Shown here one piece after another: positions 11,756-23,820 of a stretch of 64,000 nt of DNA; the stretch's first letter is position 1, and every line of letters begins with the position of its first letter. The notes beneath the pieces were generated by a model, which made no database searches, was not told the DNA's origin, and saw only the letters and a program-made list of their open reading frames with translations. Position numbers and translations under genes: made by a program. The DNA comes from Molossus alvarezi (taxonomy: Eukaryota > Chordata > Mammalia > Chiroptera > Molossidae): NCBI GenBank assembly GCA_037176705.1, contig CM073907.1, forward strand, positions 13,671,001-13,735,000, written 5' to 3'.

Positions 11756-12110
11756 ATTACATTTATTGGCTGTGTCTACGAGTTTCAGGTTACCTCCCAC
11801 ATGAGAGAAATCATGTGGTTCTTGGTCTTTTCCGTCTAGCTTATGTTGCTTAGCATGACCCTCTCAGGGCCCATCAATGTGGTCACAAGTGGCAACATTT
11901 CATCCTTTTTATGGCTGAGTAGTATTCCACTGTGTATATATGTACCACATCTCCTTTATCCAGTCCTCTACGAAGGATGCTTGGGTTGTCTCCATGTCTT
12001 GATCACCATGAATAATGCTGCGATGAACACAGGGGTGCACATACCTCTATGAGTAAATGTTCTCAGATTTGCGGGGTAGGTACCCAGAAGAGGGACACCT
12101 ACCTGGGCCC
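11756..12110 (-). mobile_element. Second LINE-1 fragment, overlapping the same consensus region
   Basis: It repeats the same 3' landmarks as the previous fragment (GAGTAGTATTCCACTGTGTA at about 11917 and ATGAATAATGCTGCGATGAA), so this is a separate insertion or a tandem duplication. Confidence 0.7.
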
Positions 12111-13156
12111 CACGACAGCTCAATTCTTAATGTTTTGAGGACTCTCCATGCTGTTTTCTGTAGCGGCTGCACCAGTTTACATCCCATGACCTGGCCGTTT
12201 TCTTCACAAAGGTTCTGGGACCTTCTTCATGTGTCCCGAGCTATCGCACGGTTTTCATTTCTATTTTCAGCGGCCCATCTTCCCCACTTCCTCTTCTGGG
12301 CGGTCCGCGCTCCACAGGTGGCCAGAGTCACTTCTCCGTGCGGTCAGTCTGCCTCGGCAGCTCCCCTTCTCTGGGAAGGAGCTCCCTTCGCTCAAACCAC
12401 CGTCCCCCCGGAGGCCAGGCCCCTCTGCAGGAAACGGTTCCTGTTCTTGCAGCAAGTGTGAGCTCTGCTCCCCCCCTCAGGAAGGTGAAGTCCCCCCCAA
12501 AGAGCAGGGAGAATGAAACTTTACCCAGCGGTCCTTGCAGCCTCTTCCAGCAGCAGGGGTAAGCAAAACTCACCTCGGGGACCCGAGTGTCTGGTCCCCT
12601 TCACATTCAGCGACGGCCACCTTCCCCTGGAGGCCCAAGTTGCTGTGCTTTGTGGCTCCCCCACCTCGACATGGCTCTCTGGTTCTGCTCTCCAAGCACC
12701 TGTGGCCTGTGGGGGGCAGGGTCTCTGCAACAGTGCTCTCTAGCACTGGCTTTCTCAGATGCCCATTGCCCCCAGCAGCAGCCACTCGGCTCAGGTGTGT
12801 GGGTTGGAGGGACGGTTTGCATCCAGGCCTGTTTCTCCAGAGCCCTGCTTCCTCTGCATCAGAACTGTGGAGGTGAGAGTCCTCCCGATGACGAGGGGAG
12901 CGAAGACCCGTTTTCTTACTGGCTGGCGGGGCAGACCTTGTCCAGCCCTGTCTGCTTGGCAGTCTGCCTGGGGCTTACTGTCTCAGACCAGGAGCCCCCA
13001 GAACGGACGGGACTGGGCGAGACTCTGCTGAGGGACACACGACACCTCGGGCGCCACAGTCCACGGTTCTCCAAGAAGCAGCAGTGGGGGCAGGAGCGTC
13101 GGGAAGTTGGTTTCACCCGCTAGTTTCCTGAGCACGATCAAGAAGGCTGGAATTCA

Positions 13157-13390
13157 TGTCTGGCTGTGTGGCTCAGTGGCTGAGCGTCGACCCTGCACCA
13201 AGAGGTCGCCGGTTCGATTCCCAGTCAGGGCACATGCCCAGGTTGTGAGCCCCATCTCCAGTGGGGGGCATGCAGGAGGCGGCCCATCGATGTTCTCTCT
13301 CATCGCTGTTTCTATCTCTCTCTCCCTCTCTCCCTTCCTCTCTCTCTAAAATCAATAAAGAAAAAAAAAATCAACTTATTAACAAAAAAA
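13157..13390 (+). mobile_element. Ves SINE with perfect 16-bp TSD
   Basis: Flanked by AGAAGGCTGGAATTCA at 13141-13156 and 13391-13406. It contains the B box GGTTCGATTCC and TCTCTCTAAAATCAATAAAG at its end. Its CTCF-like core is decayed (CCAGTGGGGGGCA). Confidence 0.95.
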
Positions 13391-13990
13391 AGAAGGCTGG
13401 AATTCAGAACAAACAATTAGCTCTTTGCTTTCCTCCGTGGGCAAAGATACGGTGAGACCAGCCATGCTGACTGGCACACTTTCCTGTGTGCTGGGCGTGG
13501 CCGGTCCCACAATGGCCACTGTAGTCACTGTCCCCGTCACGCCTACACGGTGTCCCCGTGAGGTGGTGCCCTTCCTAACTGAAGGATGAAGATCCTGAGG
13601 GTCAGAGGGGGTTAAGTCAGGGCCCAGGGACTCCCAGGCAGAAGACAGAAGAACTGCTCTAAAACCAGGCACTGGTGGAAGGCCCCCAACCACTCTGACT
13701 TCCAATTTTAGACTGCTCAGGAAAAATGCTGAGAAGTGGCGATTGCTAAATCGTAGATGTTCTTGCCTTTATTTAGGGAAGAAAAAAAAACATTTTTTTT
13801 TCCCTTCTTTGGGAAATTGAGCAAGTTACATGTCTTTGTTGCTGTACAAACATATAAAGATAGAAAGTGAACCCTGCTGGAGGAACTGAATTAGCCCGGG
13901 GGTTCAGCTGAGCACCCCCAGGCTGATGCCGTAGGTGACTGTCACAGGCCCTGCTGTGGGAAGGCCTGCATACACCTGTCACCTCTGGTC

Positions 13991-14243
13991 CAATTTTAAC
14001 TTAAAAAAAAAATCCTCACCTGAGGATATTTTTCCATTTATATTCAGACACAGTGGGAGAGGAGAGAAAGAGAGAGAAAGAAACATTGACGTGAGAGGGA
14101 CATATCGACTGGTTGCCTCCCACACGACCCCTACCAGGGCCGGGGACGAACAGCAACTGAGGTACATGCCCTTGGCCCGAATCGAACCCATGACTCTTTG
14201 GTCTGTGGGCCAACGCTCTAACCGCTGAGCCGACCGGCCCGGA
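13991..14243 (-). mobile_element. Ves SINE with TSD
   Basis: Minus-strand copy flanked by CTCTGGTC at 13983-13990 and 14244-14251. It has the ATCCTCACCTGAGGAT hairpin at the low end. Confidence 0.9.
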
Positions 14244-15300
14244 CTCTGGTCTGATCTGAAACACACAATGGTGAACAGTGTCAAGTGCCCCTCGATCTTC
14301 CCAGCCACTTGGGATTGAAGAGCTGTGGACAGGACGGAAAAAGCTGCTGTAGTGGTTTTGAGTTTCCGTGTATGATTCTAACCAGCTCGATGCCACCGAC
14401 GGCGCGTTCTGACTTTAGTTCTGACTTTTGCATTGTGACTCTGGTCACTGTGATTGGTAGGAATAGTATTTATTTCCCCAAAGTGTGCAGAGAGGTGCTC
14501 ACATTCAACTGACCGTGTGAAGATACTTTTTGAGACATTTTCTTCCTTAACTCTGGACACATGTGTCGGGGAAACACCTGGGGAAAATCTGACCTGCGCA
14601 AGTAGTTGGTGTCTGAGCTGGTACATACAAGCGGAGTGTGAGTCTGCCGTGGGCTCACCACGACCTGTGGGCACAGACAGCAGCGCCCACGCACCCCGAG
14701 GTGCCTATGGCAGGATGCACCATGGCCCCTGGGGACCCCGTGCTGACCTCTGACCACAACAGCCACGTAGCAGTAAATCCCCATTACTGACTCGTCACTC
14801 CGACAACCACCTGATCCAGGCCGGGGAGCAGCTGGCCGCGTGCCCTGGCCGAAGGCTGGGAAGCTCCCGAGTTCGAAGCACACGGCCGCATCTGTGTTTT
14901 GCACCAGGGCAGGGCACACACGCGCCCTGAGACGAGGGCATGTGGTCTGCGGATGTCCAGGGCCACGCACAAAGCCAGCTCTGTTCACCAGAGAGACTGT
15001 CTCAATTGTTTTCCTGTTTTAAGGCAGGAAAATGTTGCTTTTGGACCAAGACCTTATTTGGGAACTCTCCTTCTGGCTGCTTTGCTTCTTAGCACAGAAC
15101 AGAAACTGGGCAAAGGGCACTGTGGGAACACTGGTGTGTGCCCGTCCCCACAACGGACTGTGCTGTCCTAACATTGCACACACGGCTGGGCTTTCCTCTC
15201 TGACGATGGGCACGGCCACGTGGAGTGTCCAGGGAACTCTCAGGCCTGCGTGCTGTAGGGCCGTCTCAGGAGTCAGATCACAAGCATCTTCAACCCTTCT

Positions 15301-15718
15301 CTAGGGGTGCTACAACAGATCACCCTGAAGTCAGAGGCTGGCCACCCCCACAAATGTATTATGTTCTAGTTCTGGGGTCGGAATCCAAGCACAGGTCTCT
15401 CTGAGCTAAAGGGGCTGCATCCCTTTTTGGAGGTTCAAGGGCAGAACCCACACTCCCTGGCTCACGGCCTCTTCCTCCACCTCCGAAGCCAACAAGGCGG
15501 CCAAGTCACCTTGCGGAGCTGTCCCGTCTCTCTTCTGATTCTTTCCTCCACTTTGAGAGCCCTGAGATGACACTGTACCACCCAGATAATCCAAGATAAC
15601 CTCCTTATTATAGATCGTCTAATTAGCCCCCTTAATCCCGCTTTGCCAGGTAACCTAAAATATTCCCAGCTTCAGAGGGTCAGGAGTGGACATCTTTGAG
15701 GAGGCCATTATTCTGTCT
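15301..15718. repeat. Old mammalian interspersed repeat, family not assigned
   Basis: Segments such as CACCCAGATAATCCAAGATA, TTGCCAGGTAACCTAAAATA and GGCCATTATTCTGTCTAAAA are familiar from an ancient repeat shared among mammals. I cannot fix the family name without a library search. Confidence 0.5.
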
Positions 15719-15738
15719 AAAACGAATGCATTTTATAA

Positions 15739-15958
15739 ATATATATATATTTTTTTATTGAATTGATTTCAGAGAGGAAGGGAGAGGGAGAGGGAGAGAG
15801 AGAAACATCATGAGAGAGAACATCGATTGGCTGCCTCCTGCACGCCTCCCACTGGGGATCGGGCCCACAACCTGAGCATGTGCCCTGACCGGGAATCAAA
15901 CTGACAACCTCTTGGTGCTGGGTCGATGCTCAGCCACTGAGCCCCACTGACCGGGCCA
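15739..15958 (-). mobile_element. Ves SINE (shorter subtype) with TSD
   Basis: Flanked by AATGCATTTTATAA (15725-15738) and AATGCACTTTATAA (15959-15972), a 14-bp TSD with one mismatch. Confidence 0.93.
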
Positions 15959-16462
15959 AATGCACTTTATAATGAGGACGTGACTGGTGCTTCCATGAGC
16001 AAGGGACCTATGTGAGGTGGGACAACTCCAGACACGGGGCGCAGCCAAGTCACAGAGACACATTCTCATCTGGCCACAGACGCAGCAACCTCGGGGTCGG
16101 AGGGGACCAGACTCACTCTGGGAAGGGAGCCAGCCAGAGACATCCACTGTGTCCTGTGGTGGGTGCCACCGTCCCCGTCTCTCGGACACTTCTACCGCGC
16201 CGTTCCCACTGACCCTGAGAGACATGTTACCAGCAAGGCGCCTTCTGTGCCCAATCGTTCAGCAAGGGCCGCGGGCTGTGCTGGGCACACGTCCTCACAC
16301 CCCTGGGCACCTGCCCATCTCTCTGCTCCTCTGAACCGTCCTGAGCTCCCAGCAGAGCGGCGCCAGCCCGACCAGCGTGGCCGAGAGGGACACACACATT
16401 CAAGTAAGTGTGCGCTGAATAGCTGAATGAATGACATAAGCTTCTCTTAGAAGGAGAAAGTC

Positions 16463-16703
16463 ACCCTGGCTGGTTTGGCTCAGCAGTTAGAGTGTCGTCC
16501 CGCGGACCAAAGAGTTGCGGGTTCGATTCCGGTCACGGGCATGTACTTCGGTTTTGGTTCGGTCCCCGGCCCTGGTCGGGGTCATGCGGGAGACCCCCCA
16601 ATTGATGTGTCTCCCTCACATCAATGTTTCTCTCTCCTTCCTCCCTCCCACTCTATTTGAAGATAAATGGAAAAATATCCTCGGGTGAGGATTAAAAAAA
16701 AAA
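16463..16703 (+). mobile_element. Ves SINE
   Basis: Starts CACCCTGGCTGGTTTGGCTC, has B box GGTTCGATTCC, and ends ATATCCTCGGGTGAGGATTA plus an A-run. Confidence 0.9.
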
Positions 16704-16951
16704 GAAACAGAAAATCAAATGTAACAAATATTAGACATTTTAATCACTGGCTTTTTAAAAATTTTATTTTATTTTTTTTTCAAATCTTTAGTGTTGGATG
16801 AATTTGTGCTTCTTAATCCCTTCACCTTGTTCACCCATTCCCCAAACCCCCTCCCAACTGGCAACCAACAAAATGTTCTCCGTATCTATGAGAATGTTTC
16901 TGTTCTACCTGTTCATTTTGTTTGTAGATTCCATTGTTGATAGATATGTAT

Positions 16952-17893
16952 TCATTGCCATTTTGTTTGTTCATACATTTTATCTTTTTCTTCAAAAAGA
17001 CCCTTCATCATTTCATATAATAACGGTTTGGTGGTGATGAACTCCTTTAACTTTTTCTTGTCTGGGAAAGTTTTTATATGTCCATCAATTCTAAATGACA
17101 GGTTTGCAGGATAGAGTAATCTTGGTTGTAGGTTCTTGGTTTTCATCACTCTGAATATTTCTTGCCACTCCCTTCTGGCCGGCAAAGTTTCTTTTGAGAA
17201 ATCAGCTGACAGCCTAATGGGAACTCCCTTGTAGGTAACTAGCTGCCTTTCTCTTGCTGCTTTTAAGATTTTCTCTTTGTCTTGAACCTTTGGCATTTTG
17301 ATGATGATGTGTCTTGGTGTGGGCCTCTTGGGGTTCATCTTGTTTGGGACTCTCTGTGCTTCCTGGACTTGTATGTCTGTTTCCTTCACCAAGATAGGAA
17401 AGTTTTCTGCCATTATTGTTTCAAACAGGTTTTCGATTTCTTGTTCTCTCTCTTCTCCTTCTGGCACCCCCAAGATGCGAATGTTGGCACGCTTGATGTT
17501 GTCCCAGAGGCTCCTTACACTATCCTCATTTTTTTGGATTCTTTTTTCTTTTTGCTGTTCTGATTGGGCATTTTTTGCTTCCTTATATTCCAAATCGATG
17601 GTTTGCTCCTTGCATTTACATACTCTATTATTGAAGCTGTGTAAATTATTCTTTATTTCAGTTAATGCCTCCTTCAATTCTAACTCTGTATCCATGATTT
17701 CTAACTGGTCCTTTTTTATGCTCTTGAGGCCCTCCCTAAGTTCACTGAGGTTCTCACTAAGTTCATTGAGCATCCTTATAAGCAGTATTTTGAACTCAGT
17801 ATCTGTTAGGTTGCTTATCTCCCTTTCGCTTAGTTCTTTTATTGGGGTTTTGTTCTGTTCTTTCATTTGGGACCTGTTTCTTTGTCTCCTCAT
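16952..17893 (-). CDS. LINE ORF1 protein, intact, 313 aa
   Basis: RNA-binding ORF1 protein of the ORF1-only LINE. It starts MRRQRNRSQMKEQ, has an N-terminal coiled coil (about residues 25-135, heptads rich in Leu/Glu/Lys), an RRM region (about 138-195: RANIRILGVPEGEE and ENLFETIMAENFP), then the C-terminal domain with RHIIIKMPKVQDKEKILKAA (about 210-230), RLSADFSKETLPARREWQ and YPANLSFRIDG, stopping at TKWQ. There are no stops or frameshifts. It binds its own RNA as a trimer in related LINE-1s (family knowledge). The length is a little under the usual 330-370 aa of mammalian LINE-1 ORF1. No endonuclease or reverse transcriptase follows, so mobility would depend on an ORF2 supplied by LINE-1. 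Confidence 0.93.
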   Translation of the reverse strand: MRRQRNRSQMKEQNKTPIKELSEREISNLTDTEFKILLIRMLNELSENLSELREGLKSIKKDQLEIMDTELELKEALTEIKNNLHSFNNRVCKCKEQTIDLEYKEAKNAQSEQQKEKRIQKNEDSVRSLWDNIKRANIRILGVPEGEEREQEIENLFETIMAENFPILVKETDIQVQEAQRVPNKMNPKRPTPRHIIIKMPKVQDKEKILKAARERQLVTYKGVPIRLSADFSKETLPARREWQEIFRVMKTKNLQPRLLYPANLSFRIDGHIKTFPDKKKLKEFITTKPLLYEMMKGLFEEKDKMYEQTKWQ

Positions 17894-18757
17894 TTTGGCT
17901 GTCTCCCTGTGTTTGTTTCAGTGTATTACTTAACGAGAGGTATGGGGCTCGCTGAGACCAGATGCTGCTCGTTTGAAAGAATTTAGGAAAAACCTGAAGC
18001 AGGATCCAAGACCAGCCAATCCTATGGTTAAGCAAGTGGCAACAGCTTAGGTGGGGTTGAAAGTTGGGCGGGGCGGGGCGGGGCCTCAGGGGATCACCAG
18101 GGCGGGGCTACCAGTGTGAGCCAGGTTGCTGGAGTCCCAGATACGGCGGCTGTCTGCCGCCCCAGGGAAGGGCTCGCCAAAGGAACAAAGGCCTCTGACA
18201 GCACGTTTGTCCCTGAGAAAGCCCCCTCTCCAGCCCTCGCTCCAGTGCCAAACAGCTCAGTTCTTCCCTGTATGTCTCTGGTGCCCCTCGAGCTGCCTCC
18301 CCTCCGAGCTTAGAGGGAGAGAGTCCGATAAGTCCGTGTGCGGGCCCTTTAAGGAGCTGCCTGGGGCTCCAGCTGCTTCAGCTTCCCTGAGCCTCAGTTC
18401 CCGCTGGTTTTTCCAGCCAGAAGTGATGGGGATTCTCTTCCTGGCACTGGAACCCTGAGAGGGGCACCTGGTGTGGGACGGGGCCCCTCAGTCCTCAGGA
18501 AGGACCTTCCCAGCCAAGGTATCCTCCTGATTTTTATGCGCCACACGTGGGTGTGGGACCAGCCCATCGCCGCCGCCGCCCCTCCTACCCGTCTGGATGT
18601 GGCTGCTGCTTTAATTCCGTAGTTGTAGGACTTCCATTCAGCTTGATTTCGGGTGGTTTTGAATGGTGGTTATTCTGTAGTTTAGTTGTAACTTTGATGT
18701 GGTTGTGGGAGGACCCGATACCACGTTTACCTACCCGCCATCCTGACCGGAAGTCAG
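17894..18757 (-). promoter_or_regulatory. LINE 5' UTR with internal promoter features
   Basis: The 864-bp 5' UTR of the ORF1-only LINE. It is GC-rich, with repeated GGGGC boxes at 18068-18085 and a YY1-like motif 12 bp inside its 5' end, the arrangement that positions LINE-1 transcription starts. Activity is inferred, not shown. Confidence 0.6.
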
Positions 18758-21314
18758 CACTGGCTTTTTAGATTTGCCTCTGTGGCCGTGAACCCTGGGT
18801 AGGTGGACATTCCTGTTTGGAACACGGAGAGGCAGGAATGGGGGAAGGAAAAACTCCCTTTTGAAATACAGACGGTCCCCGACTCGCGATGCTCCTGCTT
18901 CGGGCCGGTTTGAAGGCAGGACCAGAAAGGAGGTAGTGCACGGGGACTCTGAATACCTGCCTTCCCCCGGACTAGCACTCGGTCAGCACTCTGTCCTGGG
19001 GCTGGAAGGCGGCAGAAGTCACGGACCGTCACGAGGGGAGTCACGAGGGGAGGTCATGAGGGTCAATGACCGACACCCTGCAGTGCGCTCATTGTGTGAG
19101 ACACTCTGGCTAAGGTAAGTGTCTGAGCGTGGTCAAGGTGAGGCGGGCTGAATGGGATGTCCAGCAGGTCAGGTGTATCGGTGCACTGTGACCTACAGTA
19201 TTCTCAATGTAGGATGGGTTTACCGGGACGCAGCCCTGCAGAGCACCTTGCCAAAGAGGACACGCAAGGAGCGGGCTGAACCGAGGGTGACCCGTGGGTT
19301 CTACGCAAAGCAGCCTCCACGTCCGCTCGGGGCCTGTGGCCCGCTGGACACTCCATGATACTTCCAAGCTTGCTTTTGAATGAGTCACCCACCATGTGGG
19401 TGGGCTCTGTCCCTCAGCCACACACTGGCCTTGGAGCAAGGCCCTGCAAGGGACTGAAACTACCCTCCTAAGCCACCCGTTCTAGTTCATTCTGGGAGCC
19501 TCAGATCAGGACCCACGAAAAGACAAAGTCCTTTCTCATAATCAATTCGATGGTAGCATTTAGCAAAAAAAAAGAAAAGAAAAAAGTCTGCAATTCCCAC
19601 ACAGAGAATTATGGAGAAAAGGTATTTTAGAATCCCTGGGGGGAGGTACACATGCTATTTTAAATAGTTTTCCCAAGACATTGCTTTAATTGTTACAAAG
19701 GCCCTTTCTGGTTTGAGAAGCAGCAACTGCAAACCGCCGACCATGATGATTCTTTGATTCAGAAGATTAAACGTCCTCTGGGCCACTTGTCAAACCAGTG
19801 ACTTCTCATTCATGTACCCCACGAAACAGCCACCTGGAGACATGTTTTCCTCCTCCCCACAAACACGTCCCCTTTTGCAACCATAATTCACTCTTTCTGC
19901 AGAAACAGCTGAAGGGCAGACACGTGTTTTTCTCCCGAGCACCTAAATCATACAGCTGGACCAGCCCGTGACTTTCACTCACACCCATATTCTGTCCAAT
20001 GAATAAGCTGAGCGCGCAGCCTTCTGACAACTGAAGAGTCAAATGTCCCTCACTTTCCGGTCCCTGGTCACCGATAGGGCGGCCGCTATAAAACCGCCCA
20101 GCTGCCAGGTGTTGGAGCCAGGGGGAGGTCCAGGTGAGCTGTCAACCCGACATCGGGTCTATGTGGCCACACTGCTCAGCACCCTAATCCCTTTGCCTCC
20201 TCAGTTTATGGCTCCTTTAAACCTGAGGATGTTCCGGGGAATGGACATTGATGTATTTAATTGTTTGATGTTTTCAAAGTGCAGCAATGCCAAAGGACTC
20301 TGGGCACACAGGCTGTTTTGCAAAAGTTAAAAATACCCAAGGAAACATGGCCAAAGATAACAGTAGCCGAGCTGAACTCAGAGGACATGTCAAACAGCTA
20401 GTTAGTAGGCACTGAGTCCACAAGACACGTTTATACCTCAGCCTGGAAACTGAGCAGACAGTCCCGGGCAGGACTCGCGAGGCAAAGGGAGCCCAGGTCT
20501 GAAGGAACAGCCTTCCACACAAAGTACCAGACCTGGGCTTTCATGGGCGACCCTGGGCAGTTAGCAATGTGTCACCAAAGCCAGAGGCGCCGCAGAGACC
20601 GAAGTCTGGGAGCTCACGCCTGCCAGCACCTTTACTGGGTGAGTTACTGCCCACCGACACCCTAAAGCCACCAACAAATGCGACCCAGGGAACACAGGCC
20701 CTAAATGGTCGGCATGGGCATCTCAGGTAGACATGGACAGCCGGCCGCGTGCAGGCTCTCAGAAGCGCCACAAGTGGGTGATTAAGAAGAAGAAGAAGAT
20801 CAAGGTGAACTTTGTTGATGGCCAGTGTTTGGTCACTAAGAAATAGGACACCAGGCGGAGCTGGGGGAAGAAAGGAGAGGAAGAAACCAAAAGACAGGGG
20901 ACAGTGACAACGAGGGAAGCCAGAGGGGACAGACAATGGACCGGTGGGGCACACCGGAAGCCTTCCCACAGGCCCCAGGTGGAGACTGTTCCCTGGGGGT
21001 CCCCTCGGACTTGAAACAGATGGGTCACCCAGACACGAGAATGAGCTCCTCCTGCAGACGGTGTATCCATCCCTCCGCCACGTTTCAAGTGTCTGTGGCA
21101 AGAGATCTGCACACTGACGAGCAGGGAAACAAAAGGCCCGGTGACCCTGTGATGGGACACTCGGGGCCCAGCTCAGACCCGCCCAGCTCGGCTGCTGCGG
21201 TTGGTCCGGCCAGTCTCTGTGCCTCGCTGCACCTCGCTGCTCTCCACCCAAGACTCGCCCCGGAGGCCAGGGGAAACTGAGGCACGTGTCTGGAAGCTGC
21301 CAGCAGAGTTGCCA

Positions 21315-21327
21315 CGCCCCCTGGTGG
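21315..21327 (-). promoter_or_regulatory. CTCF-type motif in ATP10A intron 1
   Basis: Plus CGCCCCCTGGTGG reads CCACCAGGGGGCG on the minus strand, a full match to the core CTCF consensus. It lies in unique sequence, not in a SINE. Binding is inferred from the motif only. Confidence 0.55.
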
Positions 21328-22154
21328 TGCGCAGCGCTGGAGGCCCAGGATCCGGGGGCGCGTGTCTTCTGTGCCAGACCACAGCTTGGCATCTAGGACA
21401 CTGACGCCCGGGAGCTAAAACCAAAAGGACTTTGAGCTTTAAGCTGGTTGTTTTGGTAATAGTTTCCTTCGTGTCTATTTGGCTGCTCCCCGGCGCAGAG
21501 CGTGGTATCAACCACACTCAAGAACAACCGGTCAGGAAACAGGCCCGGGCTCCGGAGCACTTTCTGCAGGGTGCATCCAGTCCTGGGCCGACTACAAAGG
21601 TCCGCTTCTTTCTGCTCCGTAATGCGACTGTTCTGTTCTCAGGTTGCTAACAATCACTTTGCGGAAACCTTACTACACAAATAAATAAGTTTCTCTTTCC
21701 ATTCAAAGGCAGGGAGCATAACAAGGATGCCCTCAGCACACCCACAGACCTGTTCCAAGAACACTCGCGTTTGTTCCCCGGGCTGGCAGGATGCTTTGCC
21801 GACCGTATCAAAACCCTCCCATTTATCTGCCATCCACCCGACGTGAACAGAGAGGAAAAAATACTCATTTTGTTCCACTTTAAATTCAAACCAGCTACTT
21901 ATGTTTGGTTACCAGGCTTGTCTTTATTTTTCTTTGGCCACAGGGGATACACTACTCTGAACCCTTGTACAGTGATCCTCTCCTGGAGGTAGGGAGGCAA
22001 CGAGTTATTAATAATCCTAGTGTTGGATTTTTAGAAACGACAAGGTTAGAATTCTATTTTCAAAAAGGTTCGCAAATGTCCACTTCTGACCACTATGGAA
22101 TAAAGGTACAGGCTGTACCTTCTTCTAGGACATAAGAAACAGAACAAGATGCAT

Positions 22155-22616
22155 TTTTTAAATGTTTTGATTTGGGAGAGAGAGAGAGAAACATCGATTT
22201 GTGCTCTGGCTGGTGTGCTCAGTGGTTAGAGCGTCAGCCTGCACACCAAAAAGTTGTGGGTTTGATTCCTGGTCAAGGGCACGTATACCTGGGTTGCAGG
22301 TTCGATCCCTGGCCCCTGTCAAGACGCTTGCGGGAGGCAATCAATCAATGTGTCTCTCTCACACAGAATGTTTCTCTCTCTCTCTCCCTCCTTCCTTCCC
22401 TCCCTTCCATTCTCTCTGAAAAAGAAAAAAAAAAAACAATGGAAAAATTATCCTTGGGTGAGGATTAACAAAAGAAACATTGATTTTATTGTTGTTGTTG
22501 TTCCACTTATTTATGATTTATTGGTTACTTCCTGTATGTGCCCTGACCGGGGATCAAAGCCACAACCTTGGTGCATCAAGACAACACTCCAACCAACTGA
22601 GCTACCCGGCCAAGGC
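22155..22616 (-). mobile_element. Ves-like SINE (minus) split by a second SINE
   Basis: Outer element: tail and GAGAAACATCGATTT at 22155-22200, then resuming at about 22474 and ending ACTGAGCTACCCGGCCAAGG near 22616. It is interrupted by the plus-strand SINE at 22201-22473. Confidence 0.8.
22201..22473 (+). mobile_element. Inner Ves SINE nested in another SINE
   Basis: Starts TGCTCTGGCTGGTGTGCTCA and ends ATCCTTGGGTGAGGATTAAC. TSD is GAAACATCGATTT (22188-22200) and GAAACATTGATTT (22474-22486), 12 of 13 identical, both copies within the outer SINE. Confidence 0.85.
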
Positions 22617-23820
22617 CTGGACTCGTCAAAAATCATATTTTTGCAGAATATGTCACGACACAGGAAAGATAATAATGAAGTGACAAATGTGGATACAAAG
22701 CTATAGACACAATGGCAACAGAATCTCTGAGTTGGCAGAAAAGTGACAACATTGTTCATTTCTTCCATCTGCTCCTTCTCCCCGTAGTCCCGGCGCCTTT
22801 AGTCCCAAACTCTAGGATGAGAACTCATTTCCCACACCCGAGCTGTCCCACGAAGGCATGACACTTTCAGGTTCTCTTCACTTTATCAACTAGAGCGTTT
22901 AAAAAACAGCTTTAGGAAACTTGTCACCTTCAATATCTGAGAGCCTGTGGCTTAGAAAAGACACCGGAGACCAGGTGCTGAGCTCACGGTCTTTCACAGG
23001 GACCCACAAGGCTTCTCTGGCCTCACAGCCTCGGGCTGTGCCAGACTCCTGCCCATCTGCATGATTCAAAGCCAAAGTTATATTTGGGGAGAATGACGAA
23101 TCTCTGTGAAATGCAAAGAGAACTCCCAGCCGCCCACCCAGTATCCCCACCACACCCGGCCCCGCCCTGCACTGCGTCTGTATGTCTGGAATCTCTAACA
23201 TCTTTACCCACATTCTGTCCCCCTTCTAAGGAGCCCCGCCACCCCACAGGCGCGGGAGGCCGGGGCCTCCACCGACCCCTCCCGTACAAGGGGACATGCT
23301 GGGGAGCGATGACCGTACCAGTGATGAATGCCGCCTGTTCATGCCGCCGCTGAGAAATGCCAGGTTCATTCACGGACACTTAACGTCCCTGAGAACATCT
23401 TCCAGGGAACGCTGTGGGCGGGCAGTTCCTAACGGGGCGGACCCACGTCTGGGAGCTCTCGCAAAGCACACGTTCACCCAGCAAGGACCCAGAGGGGGCT
23501 CCCGGGGCCTACAGGACCGATGCGGCTCTAACGGGCGCCTCGAAGCCCTTGGCCATCAGTCCGAGCGTGTCCCAGGGCTGTCCCAAATTCCACATGGATT
23601 AGTGCACCAGGTTTTCTGTTTCTCCTTATCCACACACTCTAACTCAGCCCCTGTGATGTGCCAGGCATGGGGAGCCACCACCCCGGCTCCTGTGCACCAC
23701 CTCACTGCCCGGGCCGGGTAGAAACATCTAGAAAACATGCACTGTCATGGACTTCTGCTGCTAATAACTTATCTTCAGCACCAAAGTGGACTCCTTAAAA
23801 AAAAAAAAAAAAAAAAAGAA

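Larger units (their letters stand above)
16758..18757 (-). mobile_element. Complete ORF1-only LINE (HAL1-like half-L1), 2.0 kb
   Basis: A minus-strand LINE bounded by a perfect 13-bp TSD, CACTGGCTTTTTA at 16745-16757 and 18758-18770. The 5' end (high coordinates) starts with a YY1-type CAGGATGGCGGG (plus 18734-18745) and a GC-box cluster near 18068-18085, as in LINE-1 5' UTRs. About 860 bp of 5' UTR leads to an intact ORF1 (17893 to 16952). Directly after the ORF1 stop comes about 170 bp of 3' UTR, then an A-rich tail (plus 16762-16780 is T-rich). There is no ORF2. Target site and TSD fit LINE-1 endonuclease use. This layout matches HAL1 elements, described in several mammals including bats (from memory). 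The alternative is an L1 that lost ORF2 by internal deletion before insertion. Confidence 0.88.

Noticed and set aside
16952..17933. Plus-strand frames of about 200 codons (17298-17933)
   Set aside because: Antisense to the LINE ORF1, which is the real reading frame.
20541..21392. 283-codon minus-strand frame
   Set aside because: Composition tracks GC-rich DNA, no domain or motif is recognised, and overlapping frames on both strands are similarly open. Treated as chance.
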